DNA of 46,733 bases, from contig CAIJFH010000026.1 in the NCBI GenBank assembly GCA_903819895.1, positions 1-46,733 on the forward strand, in the 5' to 3' direction. Within the stretch, counting starts at the first letter, position 1; every line of letters begins with the position of its first letter. A model generated the notes under the pieces. That model had not been told where the DNA came from. It did not search any database and saw only the letters and a list, made by a program, of their open reading frames with translations. A program made the position numbers and the translations under genes. The DNA comes from Candidatus Adlerbacteria bacterium. GTDB taxonomy: Bacteria; Patescibacteriota; Minisyncoccia; Phycocordibacterales; SBAW01. Positions 34,172-43,200 of the stretch are shown here, one piece after another.

Positions 34172-35873
34172 ACGGTTTCTTGGTCGGGTACGGATGTTGA
34201 CGGTGTGTATCATCGCCATCGCGCTCGTGATTGTCGGGCGGCTGTATGTGTTGCAGATGATGCGCGGTGGCAGCTATGCCTCCAAGGCAGACGCGCAGTT
34301 TGTCGCGCCGCCGAGCCCCTTGCTCGACCGTGGCTCAATCTACTTTACCGACAAAGACAATGCGCAGATTGTCGCCGCCACACTCAAAGATGGATTCTCG
34401 CTCGCGGTCAATCCGTCCAAGGTGACCAATGTCGAGCAGCTGTACGCCGCGCTCAAGAATATCATCCCGCAGACGCACGACGAGTTTGTCGCCAAGGCGA
34501 CCAAGCAGGGGAGCCAGTATCAACTCTTGGCGCAGCATCTGGACAGCAGTATTGGTGTGGCGCTCGAGAAGCAGCAGCTCGCAGGGCTGACTATCTCACA
34601 AGACCGCTGGCGCTTGTACCCGGGCGACTCGCTCGCGGCGCAGGAACTGGGGTTTGTTGCCTACAATGGTGATGGACAGGAGGGGCGCTATGGCTTGGAG
34701 CGGCAGTACAACGAGACACTCGAGCGCAACGACAGCGACTTGTACGCCAACTTTTTTGTCGAGCTGTTTGGCGGCGTGCAGTCGCTCATCCAAGGCGACC
34801 CGCAGCAGGGCGACGTGATAACGACCATCGAGCCGTCGGTGCAAGCCGAGTTGGAGCGGCAGCTGGTTGCCTACGACCAACAATGGCACCCCAAGCTCGC
34901 GGGCGGCATCATCATGAACCCGCAAGATGGCGAGGTGTACGCGATGGCGGTGTCGCCCACGTTTGACCTCAATAGTTTTAATACGCAGACCGACCCATTG
35001 ATGTATGCAAACCCGATGGTGCAAAATGTGTACGAGATGGGCTCTATCATCAAGCCACTCACCATGGCAGCGGGCATCGACTCGGGTGCAGTGACCGAAG
35101 CCACAACCTACAACGACACGGGCTGTATCACGATTGATACAAAAAAGATTTGCAACTTTGACTTTAAAGCGCGCGGGGTGATCCCGATGCAGCAGATCTT
35201 GAGCCAGTCGCTCAACGTGGGTGCATCGTTTGTGGCAACGCAAATGGGCTCGACCACCATGCGCCACTACTTCCTCGACGAGTATCAGCTGGGCACCAAA
35301 ACGGGGATTGATATGCCCGGCGAGGTGCATGGTATCGTCGACAACTTGCACAGCCCGCGCGCGGTCGAGTATGACACCGCGTCGTTTGGGCAGGGCGTCG
35401 CGATCACTCCGGTCGAGACCGTGCGCGCATTGGCGACACTCGCCAACGGTGGCTACTTGGTGACGCCACACCTGGTGCGCGATATCCGCTACACGACCGG
35501 CGTCAGCTCGCCACCCCAGGCGTGGCCAAAAGTGCAGGTGCTCAAGCCCGACACGACCACGACCGTAAGCCGCATGTTGACCACGGTTGTAGACACGGCG
35601 CTTGCGCATGGCGCGGACAAGCTCGACCACTACAGCGTCGCGGCCAAGACCGGTACGGCGCAGATTGCGAACCCGGCTGGCGGCGGCTACTATACAGACA
35701 AGTGGCTGCACAGTTTTGTCGGCTACTTCCCATCCTACGACGCGCGGTTTATCGTCTTTCTCTTTGCGGTCGAGCCGGTAGGCGCGCCGTATGCATCGAC
35801 AACACTCGCGCCACCGTGGCATGCGCTGACACAATTTCTTATCAACTATTATGACGTGCCACCCGACCGGTAA
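34164..35873 (+). CDS. ftsI: Penicillin-binding protein FtsI/PBP3-like
   Basis: YEMGSIIKPLTMAAGID (SxxK), SQSLNVG (SxN), AAKTGTAQIA (KTG). Confidence 0.92.
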   Translation: MNRRFLGRVRMLTVCIIAIALVIVGRLYVLQMMRGGSYASKADAQFVAPPSPLLDRGSIYFTDKDNAQIVAATLKDGFSLAVNPSKVTNVEQLYAALKNIIPQTHDEFVAKATKQGSQYQLLAQHLDSSIGVALEKQQLAGLTISQDRWRLYPGDSLAAQELGFVAYNGDGQEGRYGLERQYNETLERNDSDLYANFFVELFGGVQSLIQGDPQQGDVITTIEPSVQAELERQLVAYDQQWHPKLAGGIIMNPQDGEVYAMAVSPTFDLNSFNTQTDPLMYANPMVQNVYEMGSIIKPLTMAAGIDSGAVTEATTYNDTGCITIDTKKICNFDFKARGVIPMQQILSQSLNVGASFVATQMGSTTMRHYFLDEYQLGTKTGIDMPGEVHGIVDNLHSPRAVEYDTASFGQGVAITPVETVRALATLANGGYLVTPHLVRDIRYTTGVSSPPQAWPKVQVLKPDTTTTVSRMLTTVVDTALAHGADKLDHYSVAAKTGTAQIANPAGGGYYTDKWLHSFVGYFPSYDARFIVFLFAVEPVGAPYASTTLAPPWHALTQFLINYYDVPPDR

Positions 35874-35876
35874 TAT

Positions 35877-37217
35877 ATGAAAACACTTCTTAAACGTTTG
35901 CTCGTGTCGATACTGTTGCTCGAGGCGCGCGCCGTGGTGCGCAAGTACAAACCACATATTATTGCGGTGACGGGGAGTGTCGGCAAGACCTCGACCAAGG
36001 ACGCCATTTTTTCTGTCGTCGCAGCAGGGCACCATGTGCGCCGGAGCGACAAAAGTTTTAACAGCGAAGTCGGGTTGCCGCTCACCATCTTGGGTTGCCC
36101 CAACGCGTGGAATAATCCGTTTGCATGGCTGCAAAATATACTCGATGGATTGCTGCTGATTATCTTCCCGGCACGCTACCCTGAGTGGCTGGTGCTCGAG
36201 GTTGGTGCCGACAGGCCTGGCGATATCAGTTCGCTCGCATACTGGCTGCCGGTTGACATCGCGGTCATCACGCGGCTGCCCGAGGTGCCGGTGCATGTGG
36301 AATATTTCAAATCGGTCGACGCGGTGGTGGAGGAAAAAGCGTCGCTCATTAACGCGCTCAAGCAGGGCGGCACGCTGGTGCTCTATGCCGACCAACGCGC
36401 AGCATTTTTGCGCGAGCGTGCAGAAAAACAGGGGGCAAAAGTTATCACCTTTGGCTTTGATGGTGGTGTCGATGTGCGCGGCAGCGACTTCGCACCAATG
36501 TTCGAGACAGAGCAGGGCAGGCAGTATCCCATCGGCATGTCCTCGATGGTGACGGTGGGCGGCACGTCGGCACCGCTGTCGACGATGGGCGTTGTCGGCG
36601 CACATGCGACGCTCTCGACCTTGGCGGCGGTGGCGGTTGGTAGTGTACTCGGGATGCGTGTCGAGGAGAGTATCGCGGCGCTCGGCACCTATGAGCCGCC
36701 GCTGGGGCGGATGCACCTCCTGCGCGGCAGCAAAGATACGGTTATCATCGACGATACCTACAACGCATCGCCCGCGGCAGTTGAGGCGGCATTGCGCACG
36801 TTCGCGATTCTTAAAAAGGAGAAGAATTTTCCCGAAGAGGCGGGCCTGCCCGGTGGCAAGCAAGTCGCTGTCTTGGGCGACATGCTTGAGCTGGGGCGAC
36901 ACTCGGTCGACGAGCATCGCAAGGTGGGTGCCTTGGTGGCACAGACCGCCGACCTGTTGGTGACGGTTGGATTTCGCGCGCGCGACATCGCGCAAGGCGC
37001 GCTCGACAACGGTATGCTCGACGCAAACATTTTGCAATATGAGGATGCAACAATGGTGGGGGAGGAGCTCCTGCTGCGTCTCCAGCCAGGCGATGTGGTG
37101 CTGGTCAAGGGCTCGCAGAGTATGCGCCTCGAGCGTGTCGTCGAGCAGCTCATGGCCGAGCCCGAGCGCGCACACGAGCTCTTGGTGCGCCAAGATGCCG
37201 AGTGGAAGAGGCGGTGA
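35877..37217 (+). CDS. murF: UDP-N-acetylmuramoyl-tripeptide--D-alanyl-D-alanine ligase
   Basis: IIAVTGSVGKTSTKDAI, DDTYNASPAAVEAAL, VAVLGDMLELG. Confidence 0.92.
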   Translation: MKTLLKRLLVSILLLEARAVVRKYKPHIIAVTGSVGKTSTKDAIFSVVAAGHHVRRSDKSFNSEVGLPLTILGCPNAWNNPFAWLQNILDGLLLIIFPARYPEWLVLEVGADRPGDISSLAYWLPVDIAVITRLPEVPVHVEYFKSVDAVVEEKASLINALKQGGTLVLYADQRAAFLRERAEKQGAKVITFGFDGGVDVRGSDFAPMFETEQGRQYPIGMSSMVTVGGTSAPLSTMGVVGAHATLSTLAAVAVGSVLGMRVEESIAALGTYEPPLGRMHLLRGSKDTVIIDDTYNASPAAVEAALRTFAILKKEKNFPEEAGLPGGKQVAVLGDMLELGRHSVDEHRKVGALVAQTADLLVTVGFRARDIAQGALDNGMLDANILQYEDATMVGEELLLRLQPGDVVLVKGSQSMRLERVVEQLMAEPERAHELLVRQDAEWKRR

Positions 37218-37270
37218 TGCACTAAGATACTATATAAGAGCGCACGGGGAGTTCTCGCTCCCGGGTGCTG

Positions 37271-37471
37271 CTACATTTTAGAGGAGAGCGGGAAGACGGT
37301 ATACACCGCCGCGAGGCCGACGAGCGTGTAGACCGTGCGGCTAATCACGGTCATATCGCCAAAAATGGACGCAACCAGGTCGAAGCCAAAGATGCCCACG
37401 AGGCCCCAGTTGATGCCGCCGATAATCAGGAGCACAAAAGCCAGCCAGTCGAACGCGTTGAGATTGTTCAT
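37271..37471 (-). CDS. DUF378 family small membrane protein
   Basis: FDWLAFVLLIIGGINWGLVGIFGFDLVASIFG. Confidence 0.88.
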   Translation of the reverse strand: MNNLNAFDWLAFVLLIIGGINWGLVGIFGFDLVASIFGDMTVISRTVYTLVGLAAVYTVFPLSSKM

Positions 37472-37546
37472 TGCGATAGGGTTTAAGAATAATCGTCACA
37501 CGCATCATCGCACACCTGCCGTGAGCAATGAGTGAATAGCAGAAAG

Positions 37547-37572
37547 ACCGACAATGCGCGCGCATCGCCGGT
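37547..37572 (-). terminator. Terminator hairpin downstream of the 37584 gene
   Basis: Minus ACCGGCGATGCGC/GCGCATTGTCGGT (13 bp with mismatch/G-U) followed by CTTTCT. Confidence 0.5.
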
Positions 37573-37583
37573 CCCGTTGGGTG

Positions 37584-37937
37584 TTACTCTACTTCGTTGC
37601 GTTGCAGATGGGGTTTAACTTCTTTAGGCCACATTCCGCTGCACAACAGGTATCCAATGATAGCGCCGAGTGGAAATAGGAAGATGTGGCGCACCCCGGG
37701 TGTGTGCCAAAAGAGAAGTATTGCCGTCAGTCCGCCTACAACAATAGCCAGACCCATTGCCGTAAAAAAGCGTCGCCGTGCTTCTGGGCTGTTTGGATAC
37801 GTCTGCACGTATTCCGCTGCTGCTGCAGCATCTTCCAGCTTATAAAGGATATTGAACTTCCAGTGCGCGATTATTATCAGCGCAGCCAATACTGACAGTA
37901 GTATGACAGTGAGTATCCATAAGATGATGACCAACAT
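37584..37937 (-). CDS. Hypothetical membrane protein
   Basis: ORF to 38033; GGAGG places a likely start at 37937 (MLVIILWIL). Confidence 0.6.
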   Translation of the reverse strand: MLVIILWILTVILLSVLAALIIIAHWKFNILYKLEDAAAAAEYVQTYPNSPEARRRFFTAMGLAIVVGGLTAILLFWHTPGVRHIFLFPLGAIIGYLLCSGMWPKEVKPHLQRNEVE

Positions 37938-38121
37938 GTCCGGACCTCCGCAGCACCAGCACCATTGCTGTGTGCTTTCTAATTCCATATAAACACAATA
38001 GATTTGTTTTGTACATAGACCACTTTTACTCATCGCGTGTTATATTCCGGGGTAGCGTGCCGGGCGTATATAGTACTAACCGAGGATGTTCCTCGGCTAG
38101 AAATCGCAGGAGGATGCAGAA

Positions 38122-38271
38122 GTGAACCAAGATCTTTTTGCTTCGCGGCGTTGCGGCTTCTGGTATTGGTGGGGGGTCACCTTTGTTGTGGGTACAGCCC
38201 TGGTCTCGGCGGTTATTTGCGATGCTGCGGGGTTGTCTACTGCGAAAAAGGGGAGGAATGGTCACGTTTGA
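38122..38271 (+). CDS. Candidate small membrane protein (49 aa, GTG start)
   Basis: AGGAGG 8 nt before GTG; VNQDLFASRRCGFWYWWGVTFVVGTALVSAVICDAAGLSTAKKGRNGHV; GC-rich hairpin downstream. Confidence 0.45.
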   Translation: MNQDLFASRRCGFWYWWGVTFVVGTALVSAVICDAAGLSTAKKGRNGHV

Positions 38272-38279
38272 TGTTCGAC

Positions 38280-38303
38280 AGCCGCGCCCCAAGGGGCGCG
38301 GCT
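38280..38303 (+). terminator. Strong GC hairpin AGCCGCGCCCC-AA-GGGGCGCGGCT
   Basis: Perfect inverted repeat between the 49-aa ORF and the convergent Nudix gene; weak T tract. Confidence 0.5.
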
Positions 38304-38318
38304 GCATCGTGTCTGTTG

Positions 38319-38825
38319 TTATTGTTGCAGATACTTCCTAGCTTCTTCCAAAAAAATTGATTCTCTCTGGACAATATAGTCGCCCTCCCATTGGGTTGGC
38401 CGACATCGCTTGAGGATCTCTATTGCATCGTCGAAGCTAAGCCAGACCGTTTCAAATCCGCGCTCTTTTTCGCTCTCTGTAAGAGTTGGAGTCCCTTTTG
38501 CTCCTACAACGCTGGCGATATAGCAATAGGAAATCTGTTTCTCTTTGTCCTCCTTCCAGTACTCAACAGTGGAACCGATTTCTTGTATTGTTTCAACATC
38601 GCATCCAATTTCCTCCAAGCACTCGCGTTGCAAAGCAATATGTCTGTCTTCAGTGCCCTCCAGCCCGCCACCAGGCAATTTGTAATAGGCATCTCTGGTC
38701 ACGTGCAGAAGTGCAACCAGTCGTGTGTCATCTAATACGATTGCACGAGCCGCCTCTCGCAGCGAATAGGTGGCAACCTCTGCATCAGAAACATTACGAG
38801 GATTAATTAGTGCGAGTTGTTTCAT
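38319..38825 (-). CDS. Nudix hydrolase
   Basis: GGGLEGTEDRHIALQRECLEEIGCDVE Nudix box-like. Confidence 0.85.
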   Translation of the reverse strand: MKQLALINPRNVSDAEVATYSLREAARAIVLDDTRLVALLHVTRDAYYKLPGGGLEGTEDRHIALQRECLEEIGCDVETIQEIGSTVEYWKEDKEKQISYCYIASVVGAKGTPTLTESEKERGFETVWLSFDDAIEILKRCRPTQWEGDYIVQRESIFLEEARKYLQQ

Positions 38826-38849
38826 ATCATCTTTTGTTGTCTTATCTTG

Positions 38850-38920
38850 CTACGGGACATGGACTCGAACCATGATTCACGGCTTCAAAGGCCGCTGTCC
38901 TACCATTAGACGATCCCGTA
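38850..38920 (-). tRNA. tRNA-Gln(TTG)
   Basis: TACGGGA/TCCCGTA acceptor, anticodon loop CTTTGAA, GGTTCGAGTCC; CCA not encoded. Confidence 0.93.
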
Positions 38921-39012
38921 CTGTGGTGGCACGCACAGGTAGAGAATAGCAAAAAATGGCGAAAATGCTACCACACGCAATCATCAGTATTCAACTGTAG
39001 TATAGTGTAGTA

Positions 39013-40728
39013 ATGCGTGGTGGATTGTTTTCGGTATTGCGCCCGTACCGCGGCATGGTCGCGTTGTTGGTGCTGCTCACAGTCGCGAGCAACGCGCTCA
39101 ACTTGGCGGTGCCCACGTTGATCGCCAAAGCGATCGATGCCTACAGTGCGGGGCGATTTGTAGCCGACTCGGTGTTGCTCGAGTTCTCGCTCGTGGCAAT
39201 TGCGGTCTTTGTGTTTGTATACCTGCAGAGTATTGTGCAGACCTATTGCTCCGAGCGCGTGGCGCGCGACCTGCGTCGCGAGGTTGCAGAAAAAATTTCT
39301 GTAGAGGAGTATGCCTACATCGACCAGGTAACGCCCGCCAAGTTGCTCACCAACCTCACCTCCGACATCGATGCGGTCAAAAACTTTATCGCGCAGGCCA
39401 TCCCCTCCATCGTCTCGTCGGCATTTTTGATTATCGGCGCGAGCACCTTGCTGCTTATTTTGGATTGGCGGCTCGCACTTACGGTCTTGGCAGTGCTGCC
39501 GGTTATTGCGGTAACTTTTTTCTTGGTGCTGCGTCGCGTGCGGCCGCTCTTTCGCAAGACACAAGAGACCATCGATTGGCTTAATCGGATAATCAACGAG
39601 AGTATTCTTGCAGCGGCGTTGGTGCGCTTGGTCAACTCGCAGCAGTATGAGTACGAAAAATTTTTAGAGGCAAACACGCAAGCCAAGCAAATCGGCTTTC
39701 GTATCATCCAACTGTTTGCGGGGCTCTTGCCGATTATCACTTTTTGCACCAACGTAGCGACGCTGAGTATCGTGCTGCTTGGTGGGCGATTTGTGATCGA
39801 TGGCTCGATGTCGCTCGGGAGTTTTACCGCGTTCAACACCTACCTTGCGATTTTAATTTTCCCCATCCTCATTATTGGTTTTATGAGTAACGTCATTGCG
39901 CAGGCGAGTGCCTCGTGGGGGCGTGTTGCTGAGGTGCTCTCGCGTGAGGAGATGCAAGATGTTGGAACAACCGTTGCTGACCTTTCTGGCGCAGTCGAGG
40001 TGTCGGGAGTGTCGCTCCGCCTGGGGGAGAAGCAGGTGCTCAACAATGTCTCCTTTTCGCTTGTACCAGGGACGCGCAACGCGATTGTTGGCCCCACTGC
40101 CGCGGGCAAGACGCAGCTGCTCTACCTGGTTGCGGGTTTGCGCGCGCCGAGCGTGGGCTCGATTACCTACGACGGCAGAGCAATTGGCACCTATGACAAA
40201 GAGTCGCTGCACAGCCAAGTGAGTATCGTCTTTCAAGACAGCAGCGTATTCAACTTGTCGCTGCGCGAGAATATTGCCTTTAGTGCCAGCGCAAGTGATG
40301 ACTCGTTGCAAAAGGCAATCGACACCGCCGAGCTGGGTGACTTTGTTGCGTCGCTGCCCGAAGGGCTCGACACGGTGGTCTCCGAGCGTGGCACGTCGCT
40401 CTCTGGTGGGCAAAAGCAGCGCATCATGCTCGCGCGCGCCTTGGCACAAAACCCGCGCGTACTCTTGCTTGACGACTTTACCGCGCGTGTCGATACGGCG
40501 ACCGAGCATAAAATCTTGGCAAACGTCGAGCGCACCTACCCAGGGATTACGCTTTTGTCAGTGACGCAGAAGATTGCATCGGTCGAGCACTATGACCAGA
40601 TCATTGTGTTGATGGAGGGCGAGGTGGTTGCCCAGGGCACCCACGAGGAGCTGCTCGCCACGTCGCCCGAGTATGTCCAAATCTATCAATCGCAGCAAAG
40701 CACCAACGCCTATGAACTACAAGCTTAA
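39013..40728 (+). CDS. ABC exporter half-transporter 1 (non-catalytic Walker B)
   Basis: GPTAAGKTQL Walker A, LSGGQKQR signature, LLLDDFTARVDT Walker B with D instead of E. Confidence 0.92.
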   Translation: MRGGLFSVLRPYRGMVALLVLLTVASNALNLAVPTLIAKAIDAYSAGRFVADSVLLEFSLVAIAVFVFVYLQSIVQTYCSERVARDLRREVAEKISVEEYAYIDQVTPAKLLTNLTSDIDAVKNFIAQAIPSIVSSAFLIIGASTLLLILDWRLALTVLAVLPVIAVTFFLVLRRVRPLFRKTQETIDWLNRIINESILAAALVRLVNSQQYEYEKFLEANTQAKQIGFRIIQLFAGLLPIITFCTNVATLSIVLLGGRFVIDGSMSLGSFTAFNTYLAILIFPILIIGFMSNVIAQASASWGRVAEVLSREEMQDVGTTVADLSGAVEVSGVSLRLGEKQVLNNVSFSLVPGTRNAIVGPTAAGKTQLLYLVAGLRAPSVGSITYDGRAIGTYDKESLHSQVSIVFQDSSVFNLSLRENIAFSASASDDSLQKAIDTAELGDFVASLPEGLDTVVSERGTSLSGGQKQRIMLARALAQNPRVLLLDDFTARVDTATEHKILANVERTYPGITLLSVTQKIASVEHYDQIIVLMEGEVVAQGTHEELLATSPEYVQIYQSQQSTNAYELQA

Positions 40729-42505
40729 CACCTCCAAAGACGTACCAAAGGGCACACTCCTCACCGCGCTCGCGCGGCTGGTGCCCTTGATGGCGGGCGA
40801 GCGGCGCTCGGTGGTCGTGGCGGCGGTGGCAATCTTGCTCAACTCGGGCGTGACGCTCGCAGCCCCTGCGCTCATCGCCTACATCGTCGACCACTTTTTG
40901 CTGACGCACAACTATGCCGGTGTGATGCAGTTTTCGCTCGTGCTCGTTGGGTTGTATCTGGTGGGGCTCGTTGCTGCGTATGTGCAGACGTTGACGATGG
41001 GGCGCACGGGGCGGCGTGTGCTGTTTGCACTACGCAATAGTTTGTTTACCAAGTTGCAGGAGTTGCCGATTGCCTTTTTTTATCAAAACAAAGCGGGTGA
41101 TTTGATCTCGCGCATCAACAATGATACGGATCGGCTCAACCAGTTTTTTGCACAAGCGCTAATGCAGTTTATCGGCAATGTGGCGCTCATCGCGGGCTCG
41201 GGTGTCTTTTTGCTCGTGCTCAATTGGCGACTTGGGGTGGCGACGCTCATTCCTGCTGCGTGCGCACTCATCATCACGCAACTAATTTCGCCTTGGGTGC
41301 AGCGCAAAAATCTGACCAACATGCAGTCGCAGGGTGGGATGAGCGCCGAGGTGCAAGAAAGTTTAGAGCACTTCAAGGTGGTGGTTGCGTTCAATCGGGC
41401 CGACTACTTTCGCACGCGCTTCGACGAGGTGAATCAAAAAAATTATCGATCGGCGACGGTTGCGGGTGTTGCCAACAACATCTTTACACCAATCTACGGT
41501 TTGTCCTACAACGTGGCGCAGGTCGTGGTGCTCGTGTATGGGTTGTCGCTGGTGCATGCGGGCGTGATGACCATCGGCTTGCTGGTCGCGTTTCTCTTGT
41601 ATGCAAACAGTTTTTACAATCCGCTGCGCCAACTCGCGAGCGTGTGGGCGTCGCTCCAGCAGGCGCTCGCCGGGCTCGACCGCATCTCCGAAGTGTTGTC
41701 GATGCGCTCAGATATGCAAGTGCTCGACGCTGCCTCGTGGTCCGAATCACACAGTGCTTCTGGTGCGGCACAGAGTGATGTGCCGGTGCCAGTCATTTCA
41801 TTTAAAGATGTGGTGTTTGGGTATGTTGCGGGAAACGAGGTGCTGCATCATGTCTCCTTCGACCTCTTGCCCGGCAAAACATACGCGTTCGTGGGGCCAA
41901 CCGGTGGCGGCAAGACCACCACTGCGTCCTTGATGGCTCGGCTCTATGATGCCGCCGCGGGCGCGATCTATCTGCGTGGCGAAGACATCCGTTCGCTGTC
42001 GCCCAGCGAGCGTGCCGACAAAATCGGATTTATCTTGCAGGAACCGTTTCTCTTTAGCGGCACAGTGGGCGAAAACATTTCCTACGGCAACACGCGCTAT
42101 GCGCATGCGAGCGCAGCGGATCTGGCACAGGTGTTGGCCGAGCGCGGGCTCGAGGGCTTGCTGGAGCGATTCCCCGACGGGCTTGGCACAGTAGTGGCAA
42201 CTTCGGGCGACGCGATGAGTTTGGGGCAAAAGCAAATCATCGCCTTTTTGCGCGCGGTCTTGCGCGAGCCAGAGCTCCTCATTCTCGACGAGGCGACCGC
42301 CAACATCGACACGGTGACCGAGCAGGTGCTCGAGGATATTTTGCAAAAGCTACCAGCCACGACAACCAAGGTGATTATCGCGCATCGGCTCAACACCATC
42401 AGTGCTGCGGACGACATCTTCTTTGTCAACGCGGGTTCAATCACTCGCGCGGGCTCGCTCGAGCATGCGGTCGACCTCCTTTTGCACAACAAGCGTCAAA
42501 GTTAG
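40712..42505 (+). CDS. ABC exporter half-transporter 2 (degenerate signature)
   Basis: GPTGGGKTTT Walker A, MSLGQKQII signature, LLILDEATANIDT Walker B. Confidence 0.92.
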   Translation: MNYKLNTSKDVPKGTLLTALARLVPLMAGERRSVVVAAVAILLNSGVTLAAPALIAYIVDHFLLTHNYAGVMQFSLVLVGLYLVGLVAAYVQTLTMGRTGRRVLFALRNSLFTKLQELPIAFFYQNKAGDLISRINNDTDRLNQFFAQALMQFIGNVALIAGSGVFLLVLNWRLGVATLIPAACALIITQLISPWVQRKNLTNMQSQGGMSAEVQESLEHFKVVVAFNRADYFRTRFDEVNQKNYRSATVAGVANNIFTPIYGLSYNVAQVVVLVYGLSLVHAGVMTIGLLVAFLLYANSFYNPLRQLASVWASLQQALAGLDRISEVLSMRSDMQVLDAASWSESHSASGAAQSDVPVPVISFKDVVFGYVAGNEVLHHVSFDLLPGKTYAFVGPTGGGKTTTASLMARLYDAAAGAIYLRGEDIRSLSPSERADKIGFILQEPFLFSGTVGENISYGNTRYAHASAADLAQVLAERGLEGLLERFPDGLGTVVATSGDAMSLGQKQIIAFLRAVLREPELLILDEATANIDTVTEQVLEDILQKLPATTTKVIIAHRLNTISAADDIFFVNAGSITRAGSLEHAVDLLLHNKRQS

Positions 42506-42547
42506 CGCGGTGGCGGCGGGGTAGGGTTGTAGAGTATACTGGCCAGC

Positions 42548-43180
42548 ATGGACATGGGGAGTATTACGCATCTGATTATCGATTATCGCTATTGGGTGCT
42601 TGTCCCGTTGTCGATGTTGGAAGGGCCGATTGTGGCGTTTGTGGCGGGCACGCTTGCGGCATCGGGCTACTTTAGCATTGTTGGGCTCGGGATATTTTTC
42701 TTTTTGCGAGATATATTTATGGATGCGGGCTACTACGCGCTTGGTTACTTTGGTGGGCGGACGCAGTTGGCGCAAAAGTTGATGCATAAAATCGGCGTGC
42801 GGCAGGAGCACATGGAAGAGATCCGCATTCTGTGGGAAAAACATGCAGGCGAGACGATGTTTTTTGGCAAGCTCTCCTACGGTATCGCCTCCAGTTTTAT
42901 TGTTGCAGCAGGGACGGTGCGCATGTCGCTCGTGCGCTTTTTTGCCTACGGCGCCCTGGTAGCAATCCTGCAGTACGGCGTACTTTTGATGCTTGGCTAC
43001 TACTTTGGCAATGCGCTTGGCGGCAAGATCTCAACCATCCTCAGCCACTTCCAGTACGCAATCGCGGGCATCGCGCTTGTCGCGACGGGGTACTACTTCT
43101 TCAGTCGCGCAATGCGTCGTAAATTACTCAAAGAAGAAGAAAAAGTTGCTGAGGAGTATTTGCATGATAAGAGCGTATAA
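42548..43180 (+). CDS. DedA family membrane protein
   Basis: PLSMLEGPIVAFVAGTLAASGYF; TATACT 7 nt before ATG. Confidence 0.85.
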   Translation: MDMGSITHLIIDYRYWVLVPLSMLEGPIVAFVAGTLAASGYFSIVGLGIFFFLRDIFMDAGYYALGYFGGRTQLAQKLMHKIGVRQEHMEEIRILWEKHAGETMFFGKLSYGIASSFIVAAGTVRMSLVRFFAYGALVAILQYGVLLMLGYYFGNALGGKISTILSHFQYAIAGIALVATGYYFFSRAMRRKLLKEEEKVAEEYLHDKSV

Positions 43181-43200
43181 TTGTTCGAACCTGTAATTGT

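Noticed and set aside
34596-37193. 865-aa minus-strand ORF antisense to ftsI and murF
   Set aside because: Translation is His/Arg-rich with no family motifs, while the plus strand encodes clear FtsI and MurF; long antisense ORFs arise here from GC-biased codon usage.
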